From Coriolopsis trogii (Eukaryota; Basidiomycota; Agaricomycetes; Polyporales; Polyporaceae), in the NCBI GenBank assembly GCA_020543525.1, contig JAHYIO010000036.1, positions 2,807,465 to 2,871,464 of the forward strand: DNA of 64,000 nucleotides, written 5' to 3'. The translations under genes and the position numbers were made by a program. Below the pieces are notes generated by a model. The model was not told the origin of the DNA. It ran no database searches and saw nothing but the letters and a program-made list of their open reading frames with translations. This document shows, piece after piece, positions 1 to 13,055 of the stretch. The first letter of the stretch is position 1, and the number at the start of each line of letters is the position of its first letter.

Positions 1-624
1 CGAATGGCGATCAGGGTCCACCGACCGATCCGGCGGATACCGATATCCCAGCGTGAGCGCGGGCCAGGAGCACATACATAGGCATGTCGGTCCCACCGCC
101 CCGTCGAACCAGAACCGGAGCCGGAACCTGGACGCGCCGCGCCGCGCAGAACGTCGAGGAGGAGGAAGATGTAAAGAGCGAGTAGGATAGCTAAGAGTAC
201 AAGCCGGCGTGAACCCCAGACTGCATGCGATGGATGTGGATGGATGGATGGATGTGTGTATGTGTGTGTTGAGAGATGTGCGTTGCGCGATATGTGATGG
301 GATGAACGGGCCGATAGACAGATGATGTGGGATGGATGGACGAAACGCAATTGCAGAGAACCAGCTGGGAGCAGTGTGCGGGACGGCAGCAGGGTTTGAC
401 CTCCCAGAGTCCTCGAAACGAAGCCGGCGCCGCGCCGGTCCTCAGATCCGCCAGACAGGAGGGAGAAGGAGGAGGAGGAGGAGGAAGCAGAGCACGTAAA
501 GTAATAGTACACGGACAGAAGCCGAAAAAAAAACAGACACCGAGAAAACATGGATACACCAGAAGAGAAGGGGTGCCGGAGGACTATCGTCCCGCGCGAA
601 CACCATGCAAGTCCACGCACGCGC
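1..624. other. Gene-free stretch with GGAT/TG-rich simple sequence
   Basis: No open reading frame here has recognisable protein character. Positions 228-345 are low-complexity, with GGAT and TG repeats followed by GGATGGATG-like runs, and 460-485 is a GGA run. The minus-strand gene that ends at 625 would place its 3' untranslated region here. Confidence 0.5.
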
Positions 625-3308
625 TCACCATCCCGAGTAATGGTACTCGTCCGCCCAGCTGCGATTGCGCGCCATCGCCCGCCGTTTCCGCTCTTCCCTA
701 TCCTCCACATTCGGCTCCTGCTCTCGCGGCTGCCCCTGTCGCTGGCCATGAGGCCCAGGCTGAGCCTGAGCCTGAGCCTGAGACTGCTGTTGCGCCGCCG
801 CCGCCGCAGGGCCCTCCCCGCCGGTCATCGCCGTCAACGGCCTCAAGCCGCTCCCCAGCACGCCCGGCCGCCGCGTGATGTTGATCCTGCTCACCTGCCG
901 CTCCCACAGCAAGTTCCGCCGCAGACTCTCCGACAGCTCCGTCTGGAGCATCTGCCGGCGCGTCGTCCGCGGCGTCATCGGCGGCGCAGGCGCAGGCAGG
1001 TTGTACGGGTGCGTCAGCGGGATCGGCGCCGTCGCCACGCTCGTCAGCTGCCCCCGGCCGTTCGCGTGCTGCATCTGCTGCATCTGCTGCTGCTGTTGCG
1101 ACAGCAGACCCCGCTCGGACGTCCGGCGGCGGTTCGGGTCGGCGAGCGCGGCCAGCTTCTGCTGTGCGAGGCTCCGGGAGACCTGGATGGTGTCGTCCGG
1201 GTTGTCGTCTTCGCTCTCCGTGTCTTCGAGCTCCTCGCCCTGCGGACGGCCCTTTGGCCTGTACCCGCCTTGTCGTCCCTGTTCGGGAGAAGCCACCGGC
1301 GCCTGAGCAGTGACCTGCGCAGCCAGAGGGACCGCGACCGAGCTCTTGCTCATGGGCAGCATGGGCGCTGTGCCCTGTCGTCCGAGCTGCGTCATGTCCT
1401 GCGTCGACCGGCTGGTGCGATACGGATGATTGGGCGGGAAGATGTTCGGATCGGGGTTGAGCAACTGCGATAGCAACCCGGAGCGTGTGCGGTTGAGGTT
1501 GGAGTACGAGCGTTTGGGGACCTTCGCGAACATGTCCTCCTCTGTCGCCTTGCGTTGCCGCGCCTCTTCGACCTTTGTCGTCTTGCGCTCCTTCTCCCGG
1601 TTCTCCGAGCTGTTATCTGATGCCCACTCGTCGGAATCGTCGTCCGAGTCCGTCTCGTACTCGGATGAAGTGCTGATCACGATCCCGCGCCTCGGATGAG
1701 ATGGTCCGGCACCGTTGGCGGCCGTCTTCGCAGTGGTGGCCACGGTGGGCGCCGCAGCGGCCTGCTTCGCCGCGGAGGTCGCAGGAGGGTTGGAAGGGCG
1801 CGCTTTCGTCGGCTCGCTCTTCTTCTCCTTCGGCTTTTCCTGTTCGGGAACATTGCCCGAGCGGGATCCGTTCGACGAAGCCGACCCGATGTTGAACGCC
1901 GCCTTCTTCGTCTCCTTCGCCTCCACCGCCGTCGTCTTCTTCTGGGACGTGGTCCGCAGACCGTGTGAATGCAGGCGCTGGAGCCCGGGGCGTACCGGGG
2001 CGTGCCGTTCCTTGGGTTTTCGCACCTGCGCGCGAGGCCGCTTGGCGGCCGTGCCCACCGCGCTCGGATGGCTGACCAGATCGGACTTGATGTGGCTCGA
2101 CGTGGCGCTGCTTGGGCTCAGCTCATCGCGTCCTGGGTCCGGTTCCTGCGCATGAGTGTCCAGACGAGGAGCGCCTGCGGCCGACGGGACCTCGGGAGAT
2201 GGAAGACCATCGGGAGAAGGCGAGCCGCCGTCCTGCAAGAAGAACCGCCGGTCGGATGCCTTGAGCGTGTCATCGTTGTACGTCTTCGACTTTGTCGCGG
2301 TTGTCGAAATGGCGTCATGGGAAGACGGCTTCGATGCTGCTAGTATCGCGGACTGCGGCGGCGGTGCGGCCGCAGATGACGATGGTTGTTTAGCCTTGAC
2401 GCTGGGAGATGCAGCAGGAATGGTCAACGCGGCCAACGAACGCGCTGGGGGCGGGGGTAACAAGTGCGTGGAATGTTGAGGGGCAAGTGTAGGCGGATGT
2501 GATATGGCAGGAGTGGCGGGCGGCGTCGGGTGCGGTGTGGGGTTCACGACCACAACGCGGGGAAACGATGGTCCATCCGGCTGTGGGGGAGTTGCGGGCA
2601 GTTGCACTGTTGGTATCGACGCAACAATCGGTCGGGGTTGGGCGATGCGAGTGGTGGTGGGTGAACGCGGGACGTTGACATCAAGCTTGCATGGTAGGAT
2701 GTCCATTATCATTTTCCCGACGCCGACGGAACTGTTTGACTTGCGTCGTTCCATTGGGGCGCTAGCCGTGCTCAGTCGGCGACCGGCTGTGATGACAGTG
2801 TTTGCAGAGTTGTGGGCGTGCCATGAATATGCCGTTGTGATAACGGCTGAAGGTGATAGGCATGGATGAGGTAGGGGGACTAACCAGAGCGGGTTGTCAG
2901 CATTTTTGACCGCTAAATCGGCGAAGAAAAGATGGGGAGAGAAGACGATGGGGGACGCACGTTGTGGAGTGACAAGCCCGTCCTCGGATATGGGAGTGAT
3001 AGGTGATGGGCTGCGCTTCTCGGAAAAGGAAGGGGACAAAGAACCGGGGGACGAGGAGGGCGTATTCTGGGCAGAGGCCATCTCGCGATACCAGAGGCGC
3101 CAGGAGATGTTCTCTAACCGTCTGCCGTCCTTGAGGGACTCTTTGCACTTTGTGAAGACTGCATGAGAAAGAAGTGAGCGTGAGGGGACAAGTGCGTGGG
3201 GGAGGTAGACGCACGGGCCCAAAGACTGGAGAGCGCATCCTCGCCCTCGAGGTCTTTGACGACATCTTGGGCGACGGAGAGGATGGGGGACGGGAAGTGG
3301 GAGATCAT
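625..3308 (-). CDS. AreA GATA-like (DUF1752) domain protein
   Basis: Probable nuclear regulator carrying the short N-terminal domain of fungal nitrogen regulators (Pfam 'nitrogen regulatory protein areA GATA-like', DUF1752). Exon 1 is 3308-3215, a 56-nt intron follows (GTGCGT...CATGCAG), and exon 2 is 3158-625, giving 875 residues. Splicing joins SSLWA to LFTKCKESL and recreates the motif ending GRRLENISWRLWYREM (residues about 27-60). The rest is Ser/Pro/Ala-rich and disordered-looking, with an acidic patch (EYETDSDDDSDEWASD) and a basic C-terminus ending NRSWADEYHYSGW, which recalls the C-terminal DUF3295 region of these proteins. No GATA zinc finger (CX2CX17CX2C) is present, so direct DNA binding is not supported. 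An additional in-frame intron starting at 2960 (acceptor at 2847 or 2787) is possible and would remove 38 or 58 residues. The family call rests on motif recognition. Confidence 0.8.
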
Positions 3309-6300
3309 GTTATCGAGTAGGGGCAGAGCGAGAAGCGTAGAATTACAGATATGAAACGAATGCAGGACGAGAACGGAAAGCGATAGGGCGAGAGATGTAC
3401 AGAGGGGGGCGGGCAGGCGCAGACACGGTCGAAACGTGAAGGGGCCTGTTGAGAGGTTAGAACCGGCTTGCGGTGCGAGCGGCCGACGGTGAAACCGAGT
3501 CGGACGTGAGAGGCAAAGCAAGGTGGCCGATGATAGCGTAGGCCGTCGGGGACAATGGTCGTCAGAGCGGGAGGAAGGAGGGAGGGGGCGGGGGAGGGGA
3601 GGGGATGGTGATGGAGAGGGACGAGAGAGCGAGGGCAGGCGGTCGACATTCGCTCGACTGACACTGACCACCAGACAGACGCACAAGCACGCGACGGGCC
3701 GGGGGCCGCCCTCCTGCCTCATTGGGCCATCGCCACCCGACCGGAGCCCCTCCCGGCCCACCCGGCTGTCCCCGACGTCCGAGTCACATGTCCGCCTCGT
3801 CGCAGCGTGTACAGACTGATGTCCTCAACATGCTTCAGACAAACGTCTTGTAGTTTCCTCTAACCCAACTTGGCTCACATCTCCTGACCGACCCATTATT
3901 GCTGATCACTCATATTCCTCACTCGTTGCATCCTCCCAGGCAGAACGTTTCGCATTTTGCACCCGTCAAGCGCCAGTTCCGCACTTAAGTATACCTCCGG
4001 ACGCCCTCCTCTACCAATCAGCGTCCGTGATCGTCCCTCGAACAGCTCCTGCACGCGTGCTGCGCCTCCCCCGCCTGTACATACATCCTCCCTTAGCATG
4101 TACCCCCTGTTGCCACTCGCCCACAACCTTGGCTGAGGCCGTCAGCCTCTCCCAAACGTTGCGTTGACAAGGTCCCGCTTCAAGCACATCCGGGCTCCCC
4201 TTGACGGCTCCGGACTTGCTCCTCCCTCATTCGCTCGTCTCTGCAAACCCGCTTGCTCTCCGTACGTATCTGCTCCCGCTCCACTCTCCACGAGCCTCTC
4301 GTGCACCAAATCGAATGGTCGACCGCCGCCCCAGCTCAGGCCCCCTGCCGCAATCTACCGATTCCGTGTGTGTCTGTCTATCATACTAAGCAGCTATTCT
4401 ATTCCGCCGATATCCAATCGCGCTACCCGCTCCTCCCTGCATCACCAGATGGTGCGTCGGTGTATCGCTGGAGTCTGCGCTCCTCGTCGACGCGTCATGC
4501 CGCTCCCGAGCTCGCCTTCACACTGGCGGCAGGCCCCTCCCGGCTCGTCTGCAGCGGTCATTCGAGATGTCCCATGATAGGCCATAGTATGCTTGCGCAC
4601 GCATTACATACATCTGATGCTTGCAACTTGTCGTTTGGACACGCTCGCACAGGCTCCTTTTCCTCCTTTGGTGAGACGGAAAGCGGACGGAAACGCGGGC
4701 GGGGCGCGTATGCCATCTACATACATATCATTTTACACCCGCCTAGTTGGCATTGGGTCCACCACGACGATATCTTCGTCAAAGGTCAGAGACATGCAGT
4801 CGTCTGGCATTCTAAACGTCTTCCTATAATCATACGAACAGATGCGAATATATGTACCAAACGCATCTTTCCGCCGATCTGCATTCGATTTTTCCTCCCG
4901 ACGTCCGGATCCGTCGACGCAGTGCACTGTGCAGCACGGCCGAGTCTCGAACGGTTCAACTTCCAAAGGACGGTGCGGTATTGGTTGCGCACTCGAGGTT
5001 CACGATTTCCACCATCGTGCAAAGGGTGATAACGTCTGAGGCTGTATACGTACAGGCTGGAGACGCGCCAATTGCAACCCGCGTCCGCACCCGCACCCAT
5101 TGCAAGTCGCCGATCATCTTCGCCCGCCTCGCCCGCCTTCCTCGTCTCCATGCGCCCTTCTCGTGTCGCTCGGGGCGCGCGACGCCGTAGGCGGGGCAAA
5201 CGCTTCTCGGCAGGGACCTCGTGAGTCGTGAGCCCGTCATCCGACAAGCGAGAACGCCGAGCTCAGGAAGGCTATTAGGAAGCCCAGTCAGCCAGTCAGC
5301 GGCCTTTACGCAAGCGCTAGCGAGCGTTGTGGGTTCATCCGCTCTCTCAGTCTGCTAGCGCTCCCTCGCTGTCTCTCAGTCGGGCCTACGTGCGTGACTG
5401 CACCGCGACCGTTTCGGCTGGCTTGGGGGATTCGAACATCGTGCGACTGCAGATCGACCACGGGCGACGCGAAGTGCTCGTTACGTGACTCCGATTCTAC
5501 CGTGGTACGCATGTCAAACACACGTTCTATAGACTGCCTTCAAGTTGACCTCGTCCCTCAGGCCTCAGGCTTCGACCCGACTTTTAGGGTCTCCTGGGCT
5601 GCCGGCGTTGAACGGGCCTTGAGAGTGACGTCCGCATGCCAGAGACTGTAGTCCAAGCTCGTCAAAAACACGGGCAGGAGGATGCCCAGGGAAGCAAGCA
5701 CGGCCTACCACTGTCACCCGCTCTCTCGACGACGTGGCTCACGAACAGCGAGCACCCAGTCAGCATCCGGTCTCGGCAGCGTAAGTACTGCCAGTGCCAG
5801 TGAGCACCCAGTCAGTACCGGTCAGTACGTACGAACGCCGGATCCGGAGATGGCGCAACGCACGTCAACGCAAACCCTCGCCGCCCTCGCGTTCGCCTCC
5901 CCCACGTCTTCCCCACATCCTCTGATCTCGATACTGTACACCCACACCAACCGCAAGTCGAACACTCCGCGGCACTCGCAGGCGCGGATCGCGAACCATG
6001 TCGTTGATGCCACCGTCACCGTCACTCTCACTGTAAGTAGCAAGTACTCATGTTGCCCCCGTACCACCATAGTGCTGCAGCGCCGTCCCACAAAAGGCAA
6101 GCTCCCCCCCCGCGCGTCCATCGTTCGTACACAGTCTCCACCCTCCCGGCGCCGCTTTGCCTCAGAGTCTTCCGCCCGCGCCCGCGACGGGGCTTGCTTT
6201 GGCCCGTCCATTCCATCCTCGCAATCCGACTGCCACATGTACTCTATATCCCGAACGCACCTTCTGAGGACATTTACTGCGCGCCCCGCGAGTGGCGTGC

Positions 6301-6769
6301 ACGTCACGCTGGCCCTCCTTCGCCTCCATCCGAGAGAGAGAGAGAGAGAGAGGGGCATCATGAGAGTCCGCTCCGGCGTCGCCACCTTACGGTACGCACT
6401 CGGGCTCGGGCTGCTCGGGGTACTCACATGGGGATCTCCAGTTGCGTTTTCCAGCCTGCGCTACGCTCTCTGACATGTCTACGTAGAGCCCAGTGGCGCG
6501 AAGCCGCGAGTGGCTTGCTCTCATGTACCGCAGCGAGAGCACGCCGATCCAAAGAGATGTACAGGAACACGCTAGCACGCTATTGATACATTCACTCCAT
6601 CTACAGTTTGATACACACCGTCCGCGCACGCACCCCACACGGAACGTCGCCCGCCGACACAGCAAATACAGGACAAAAATACACAGGTACACCATGACAC
6701 GAACACTCTACGATACTCCCACACCCAAAGACCTAAACAGAGGAGGACGAGTCCACAAGCGAGGGAGGC
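3309..6769. other. 3.4-kb intergenic region, no supported gene
   Basis: Open frames exist on both strands (for example 4253-5029 plus, and 5682-6473 plus against 5822-6427 minus), but none shows conserved motifs, signal peptides, membrane segments or plausible exon chains, and opposite frames are open over the same bases, as expected in GC-rich DNA. Positions 6331-6352 are an AG dinucleotide run. The left part should contain the promoter of the gene starting at 3308, and the right end the 3' untranslated region of the gene ending at 6770. Confidence 0.5.
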
Positions 6770-8354
6770 TCAAGACTGTCCGTCGGACACGTCCTCCGCA
6801 TCCGCGCCCGCACCCGACGCAAGCGCACCGACAGCCGCAGAGAGCGCGACGCTGCTCGGGAGCGCGGCGGACGGGAGCGCGGCGAGAGCCTCGGGGGGCA
6901 GCTGCGCGCGCGGACACGCCTCCGCGTTCGTGCACGTGCCCTTTTCGAGATGGTACTTCAGGCCGTTCGGGTTGAGGTACTGCTGCGGGTGCGACGGGCG
7001 CGTCAAGGGCTTGCGCGTAGAACAAAACACGACACGGGCTCACTTTTGTGCAACCGGGGTGCTGGAGGCGCCGCCGAAAGGTAGAATGATGATTCCATGC
7101 AGGTGCGATGGGGGAGAAGGGCGTATCAGTAAATTCGCGTATCGACAGGATAGAAGACCAGATGGCTCGCCCATTGGAGAGTGTCTGTCTCGGACGTTGA
7201 AGAGCGCGTCACGCCCACAGCACCCCATGGGGAAGGATGGAGTGCGTGTGAACAGAGTCGCTCGAGGGTGATAGAGGGGTCCGCCGCCGCTCAGGGCCCC
7301 GCACGCATACACAGAAATATAAAGTCTGATCCGGCGACTCAACCGGGGGAAACACTGTCGCGAGCGCGACAGGGTATGCCCGGACGCGCAAAGCACCAGA
7401 TGTCATTGTGAATGAATGCACGCGATGACATCCGGGCGCGCAACCGCCAGCCCTGAGCGGAGCGACGCTCTTGATAGGACCAGGCGGCCTCGGGACGCGA
7501 GGAGAAGAAGGCAAAGTGACGACTTACCGGGCACTTGAAGGCTTTCTCGCGCCCTTCCTTTTGTCTGCGCACCGGGAGGAGAGGCGCGCGCTCGGGAGTG
7601 GAGGCTAGCGAGCGGTTTTTGGCGACTGGGTCGACGCGGCCTGTCCGCTGTGGCCCTGAGAGAGGGTGTGTGCAGGAACGGTCGATGGAGGTATGCTCGA
7701 GGCCGTCGCTGTCGGGTCTCCGACGTGTGGGAGGTGTGCGAGGCCGTTGGACAGTGAAGAGGGCGGGAGGAAGGCAGAGGGGTTGTGCGAGGGTCGGGGA
7801 CGAGTAGCACGAGGTGGTGGTAGACGAGGCGGTAGAGAGAGGAGAGTGAACGAGGTCGGGCACGGGAGGAAAGGGAATGGGGAGGTCGGCTAACGGACGA
7901 GAGATGTTGTGAGGGAGGGGATGGAGAGGCGGATTGGGCTGGGGATAGCTGATGATGTAGGAAGCGCGTGGGGGAGAGGGACGGGGGTGCGCGTAGACGG
8001 GACTGGAGTAGAGAGGGCGGTTATCAGAGGGCAGAGGGAGGACGTGCGCTTCTTCAAAGTGCTCGAGGAGGCGGTGGAGGTCGGGGAGGGTTTGGCCGCA
8101 GCACGAGAAGTTTGAGCACTGAAAGAGTGTCAGATGGCTAGAGGAGGAAGAGTAAGCGAGACTGACGATGGATTGATCGAGGTAAGAGTGGTAGTACGGG
8201 TCGTCGAGGAGGTCGGAATACGGATCCGAGACCGGGTCGGGCGAGGGGACACGGAAGTGGTCAGAGAGGGAGGTGCTACGGAAGGAGCAATGTCAGCTGG
8301 TGTAGGAGATGGCGAGCAGAGGACGTACTCGAAGGAGTCATAGGGAGAGAACAT
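6770..8354 (-). CDS. Sfp1-like C2H2 zinc-finger transcription factor
   Basis: Four exons: 8354-8329, 8275-7528, 7061-7044 and 6982-6770, giving 334 residues. Finger 1 is an atypical C2H2 beginning CSNFSCCG (Cys62, Cys67, His81, His86) and continuing LPDLHRLLEHFEEAHV. Finger 2 (Cys257-X4-Cys262-X12-His275-X5-Cys281) reads FKCPHPGCTK then QYLNPNGLKYHLEKGTC. This split pair with a distant second finger is the layout of fungal Sfp1-type factors, known in yeast for ribosome-biogenesis and growth control. Finger 2 is assembled from three exons, including an 18-nt microexon (7061-7044, residues HPGCTK) behind a 466-nt intron. The X12 spacing comes out exactly right only with this model. The region between the fingers is Ser/Pro/Thr-rich. 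The start codon at 8354 begins MFSPYDSF and is the first ATG of the open exon. DNA targets are unknown. Confidence 0.8.
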
Positions 8355-10190
8355 GGAGGGAGGGGAGAGAGGGAGAAGGAGAGGACTTGCTGGGACGACG
8401 GGTGATATATGAGAGAGAGATGGGAGGATTCGAACGAGAAGAGACAGAACAGGGCAGGAGAGAGACGGGGGAGAGGGCGAGAAGGGATCGTCGTAGTGTC
8501 GTTGGTGTTCGAGTGACGGGATATAAGACGGCGAGTCGGTGGGGGATGACGAGGACGGTGGAGAGCGCGCGGACGGCGGGCAGGGCGGGCCAGGCGAACA
8601 GAAAGCGGGGGAAGATGAGGAGCTCACCGGTGGATCCACAGCTCCATCTCCATATATGGTCACTCACCTGCGCGTCGAGTGGCGAGGATCTGTGGGCGTG
8701 CTGCAAAGAGAGTCCGATGGGAGCTGGGATGGGATGGGAGCCCTCGTCCTGCTTTGTCTCCCTCGTGCGTACGCGTCTCGCCTATAGCCTCCATACGTCC
8801 CCTCGCCTCACCACTCCAGACCCTCCCACCGCTCTACCCACGACCCACACAAATAACCTACCTCGCGGTCAATATCCTTGCACGCGCAGGCATCCAAGCA
8901 AGACGTCCTTCAGAAAGCGTAATCTCTTACGGCTCAAGTCTGTCGCAGTATTGTGTGAGCCTTGACACGTCCACCGTTTCGGAAGCACGTACCTCTCATA
9001 ACGCACAAGTCGTCATCGAACTCGTGCATGTATGCGAACAGCGCAAAGACAACGCTCAATCGACAGATCGACACCTCACTTTCGCCCAGCTCTGCATTCC
9101 ACACGTGAGCTCCGGATATTGCCGTCACCCTTCAACTTGCCAATGACACGGCGCTGACCGTTTACGCAAGTCGTGATTGATATTAGCCACAGCTTGTTCT
9201 CAATCCCTTCAAATACTAACAACCTACCCGCAAGTCCCACTCAGACTCACAGAGTACGCAAAAGACTGGTCGGATGCTCGCGTCGAAACGGCGACTCTGC
9301 ACTCTGCGGCGCTCAGTGATGGCAAGCTCAATTTGTTCGCAGACCGCTCCAAAGGCAGCTCACGAACGAAGGCCCCGCGACCCAAGCGTTCTCTTCCACC
9401 ACGCCGCGGCAGGCACGCCGGACTCGGAACGGCCAGCTTGGCAACTCAGAAGTCTATCTGTGGCTCCACGCCTGCGGTCACATCCTCTCCTTACCCAGTC
9501 CTGCGAGGGCAAACTTCACCTGTCTTCGCCGCTTGACACCATGTCCATCCGACTGTCCCACGTCATTGTCTAACGATACTCGACCACCGAGGTCCGAGGT
9601 CCTTCACAAACGGTTCAGACACTGATCAATCTGTAGTCCAATAGCATTTTTATTCGCTACTTTACTACATACTTTACAACAAGTCAGGGGTGCAGCCTCG
9701 TGCATCGCTGCACATGTGCGCCGCGTACCAGGAGCGGGGGAGCGATGGAGAGCGTTCATCTTGCGGATGGACGCCCTACGCGGTCGTCCTTCGTCCGTCA
9801 ATTGGGGGGAGGAAAGCCAGCGCGATGAGGAGCTCGACCGACGGCTTCTGGAGACGGTTCTGCTGGGTGTGGAAGGGGCAGCGGCGCCTCACCCGCTTGT
9901 CGCAGAGCGCTGCAATGGACAGGCTCCGCCCACATGAACCGAGCACGCTCGCCGTCGGATTCGGGGAGACGACGCGTTGCTCCAGCGGCGCGCCACACAC
10001 GGGGCTAGGGACCTGGCTGTACCCGACCGTGCTGTGGCGTGGTCGTGCCCTTGCACCAGTACCGGCCGTGGGCGACGTACCGATGCCCGCTCTTCGGCGT
10101 GCGCCCTGGTCGCAGCGCCGCAGGCTGCCGATCGCACGTATCAAGTCAGGAGGACGGTGAGCATCGGACGAGGGCTGGTTGGCCGCCCTG
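8355..10190. other. Intergenic region, nothing recognised
   Basis: The first 200 bases hold the promoter of the gene starting at 8354, with a minus-strand TATA-like element (CTTATATCCC) near 8517-8526. Beyond that I see only overlapping opposite-strand frames without protein features. Positions 9640-9685 form a short AT-rich patch in otherwise GC-rich DNA. Confidence 0.45.
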
Positions 10191-11075
10191 TCAATCACAG
10201 ATGTGAAGTCGGTGGGGCGGCGGGCGGGCCCACGGCGCTTTTGGCGACGAGCGGGGTGGAGGAATGGAGAAGACGGGAGGGCAGAGCTTGCCGTCTGCGC
10301 CGCTGACGGGTTGCACCGTGGCGCGTGTTGTCGTTCCGCGATGTGAACCTCTGGCGATGAGCTCGAGATGTCGGACACCTCGAGGGGTGTGACTGGGAGC
10401 TGTGGCCGAGCCGACACTGGCCCGTTCGCAGAGCGCGTTCCGGACTGAGCGTGCCGAGGTCGTCGGTCTTGCAGCGACGGGTGGCCAGTTGATCTCCCAG
10501 AGATCGATGGGTAGGCTCCCCGCGAGGCAGCCGGTTTCGACATACGACCCTCCCTCGATCGAGGCCTCTTCTCCGGCGATTAGGGAAGCCGCTGCGGACC
10601 GTACAACAGTCACGAGCGCGGATAGCACGGCCAGGCTGCTCGGCGGTGGTCTCGGGGACATATTCGAGAACGTGCACGCCGTGTCGCAATCGTGGCCCAG
10701 GACACGCCAGGTGCATAGTAGCCGCAGCCCGGATGCCTAACCACCCTCCCAGGCGAGCTCCACTGTCTCCGACCGCGCTCTTCCGTGGCGGGGAGGCAAT
10801 GCGGTTCGCATCAGCGGTCGCTGGTGCTGTGAGGAACCGTCGTTCGCGTCAGAGGATGGCAATGGGCGAGATGCGGAGACTGGGCACTCACTCGGAGCAG
10901 TACCGCGCGCATGTGAGGGGTACAAGGCACTGGTCGGTCAGAGCGACGCGCCGGGAAGCCACTGGCACCCAGCCCATGTCGCAGGCAGACCCGCGCAGGA
11001 TCCGTTGGTTGAGAAGTTTATCTGTGAGTGAAGCAGAGGAGACGCAGAGCGTGTTTGTAAGAAAGGAGGACCCAT
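10191..11075 (-). pseudogene. Decayed membrane-protein gene, copy A
   Basis: Probable minus-strand gene with TATA box near 11131 and ATG at 11075. If the leader is spliced from ATGG to the acceptor CACTCACAG at about 11025, it encodes MDKLLNQRILRG and continues open to a donor-like GTGAGT near 10890. Further along, a frame ending at 10191 contains a hydrophobic helix (SLAVLSALVTVVRSAAASLI) that resembles the helix of copy B at 14.3 kb in position and composition. I could not chain the exons into one intact frame. It is therefore reported as a degenerate paralogue of copy B, of unknown function. The alternative is a real gene with an exon structure I failed to find. Confidence 0.35.
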
Positions 11076-11125
11076 GGTGGATGAGAGAGAGGGGATGCGG
11101 ATGTCTTCAGCGTTGGGGAGGGGGC

Positions 11126-11137
11126 CTTTTATACGCC
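11126..11137 (-). promoter_or_regulatory. TATA box of copy A
   Basis: On the minus strand the sequence reads GGCGTATAAAAGGCCCC, about 55 bases upstream of the ATG at 11075. The equivalent element GGCGTATAAATAGGCCCC stands in front of copy B at 14.55 kb, so promoter and leader were duplicated together. Confidence 0.5.
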
Positions 11138-11139
11138 TG

Positions 11140-13055
11140 AACCATAGACATCACGGGACCGTATCGGTTCGCGTCAATGCCCGCGGTCAACTGTGTTTGC
11201 TATTGTCCGTCCCGTACAAAGGGCAGCCGCAATGCTTGGCTTAGCGACGTCCATGACGGGGAGTCATTTTGGCTGAATTGCCGTCCAGGCCGTGGCGTTG
11301 TCACATCGCTCCAAAGCACAGGCCACGGCCGAAGCAAGGTGTCGGGCCACGCTCCACAAAGGTTATGATCTTTCGCGTCTGGCACGTGAAGTGAACATCG
11401 CCACTGAGAAAGCGTTGAGTATAACCAACGACGTAGATCAGCGAGCGGCATCGACGTTCAGGTTCGACTTGTCAGCTAGAGGAAAAGACACGCAGCTCAG
11501 TTTTCGACAGGCTCGTTGTCATAGTCGAGGGACAAAATCTCCAGATTTGGCGAGCCCGTCTTCTGCCAGTGGTCTTGACCGCGCCAACCACGCCATCCTG
11601 GTTCAACCCACGAAAGTATAGCAAGCTTTTGGATCGGTAGGGATGCCATTGAGACGTCGGGTGCTGCTGGAGATACTCAGTCGAGAACAGGTTGTCGAGA
11701 TATCCGTCAAGGATGAAACGAGCAATATGACGCAAGAAGATAGTCTATTGATGCGGAAGATCGCTCTCACCAAGAACAACCGACATTTGGAGCTAGAGTC
11801 TGAAGCCGTCGCTGTCATGCTCTCCGACCTGGAGGGCAAGCTGGAAGGTGTGGGAGAGATACTGCGAACTAGGGGACAGTAATCGTTATCAGCTTGCCCC
11901 ATCACCAACCCTTATGCCAACGAATAATAGCGGCTCAAAGAGATGCTGCCCCTGTAAGGCTGAGAACGAGTGAGCTGGCCAACGTCGAGTGGCAGGACAC
12001 ACATACCTTGACATGCGTTGACGGACATGTTGGAGTGACAGACACCAAATGGAAGTGTCCATCTCAAAGTGACTCTCTTGCGCTGCACGACCGAGTCGTT
12101 GTCTGCGTTCGGAATGGTCACAAGTCTATCCCAGTGACTTTATCCGTCCTACAGCTTGCCGGCCATGTGCCTATGCATAGATCCTCCATGTGTCTATGTG
12201 CGTGAAAACTCTACACTCTCCGCAATTATACCCACTGCGCTCTAGAATTAGCTCACTTCACTGCCAAGGATCTTGCAGGCACATGCAGACCGATCTGCGT
12301 CCAGGCAAGACTCTGTCCTTCTGGCGGATTCGAGAGCTCAAGCTGTTAGGACAAGTCCATGTAAGTATTTTCTCTGACACATCCACGTGGAAAGAACATG
12401 CCTCCGACATTCATGATTCAGCAGCAGTGCGAATAGTCAACGAATAGCATCACTGTGTACACGAAGCCAGGACACTTGAAGTTCGGAGCAGGTTTGCCGG
12501 AGTTGGTGTCGGAGTCGTGCGACGGCCACGTGGAGACCGGAGACTGCCGTTCACTCTGAGTCTCCCTACAATCCTCCTGGCTCCGCCAGTGCTTGACAAA
12601 AGTTTGACCATGGCATCATCGAGTATGTGTTGATCTTCACTTTCCCTGACATCGTCGACGTCATTTCAAGCTCTGACAGTCCATTGACAATTGGAAGAAT
12701 GAAATTCAGACGTACACAAGCTCAGACAACGGCGCATTGTTGAGGTATTAAATAGCATTGTTATCGCTATCATTAATGGTATCATTACATTTACGGTCTA
12801 CACTCAATATCTTCCTTCAACGTCGCGCGTCTTTCGGAGTGGGCGGACCCATTTGAACGATCCCTACGCGCCCCATACCGCTTTCCAGCTCCCTCCTCAG
12901 AGAATCGACCTCTGCCCGAAAACTCAACCACCACTTGCGGGGCTGGCTATACCAACGAGCTCACGTGCGTACAATGACGCCATGTTCGGCAAAAAGCTCG
13001 CCCCAATCGAGTCCAGGCGTCGCAGTGGCCGTGAGGGCGAGCGGCCGCCTCCACC
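11140..13055. other. Intergenic DNA with a coding-like remnant
   Basis: On the plus strand, 11643-11882 encodes a charged, coiled-coil-like stretch (LELESEAVAVMLSDLEGKLE) ending at a stop, and 11292-11621 is open in another frame. No start, promoter or exon chain supports a complete gene, and I recognise no family. The remaining sequence to 13055 shows nothing, apart from an AT-richer patch at 12725-12810. Confidence 0.3.

Noticed and set aside
550..1473. 307-codon plus-strand open frame rich in Arg and Leu
   Set aside because: Antisense shadow of the GC-rich, low-complexity DUF1752 protein exon.
2787..2960. Extra intron in the DUF1752 gene
   Set aside because: Donor GTGCGT and two acceptors exist and keep the frame, but the exon is open without it; left as an alternative only.
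5682..6473. 263-codon plus-strand frame overlapping a 201-codon minus frame
   Set aside because: Both strands open over the same bases, no recognisable domain, no exon chain; expected by chance in GC-rich sequence.
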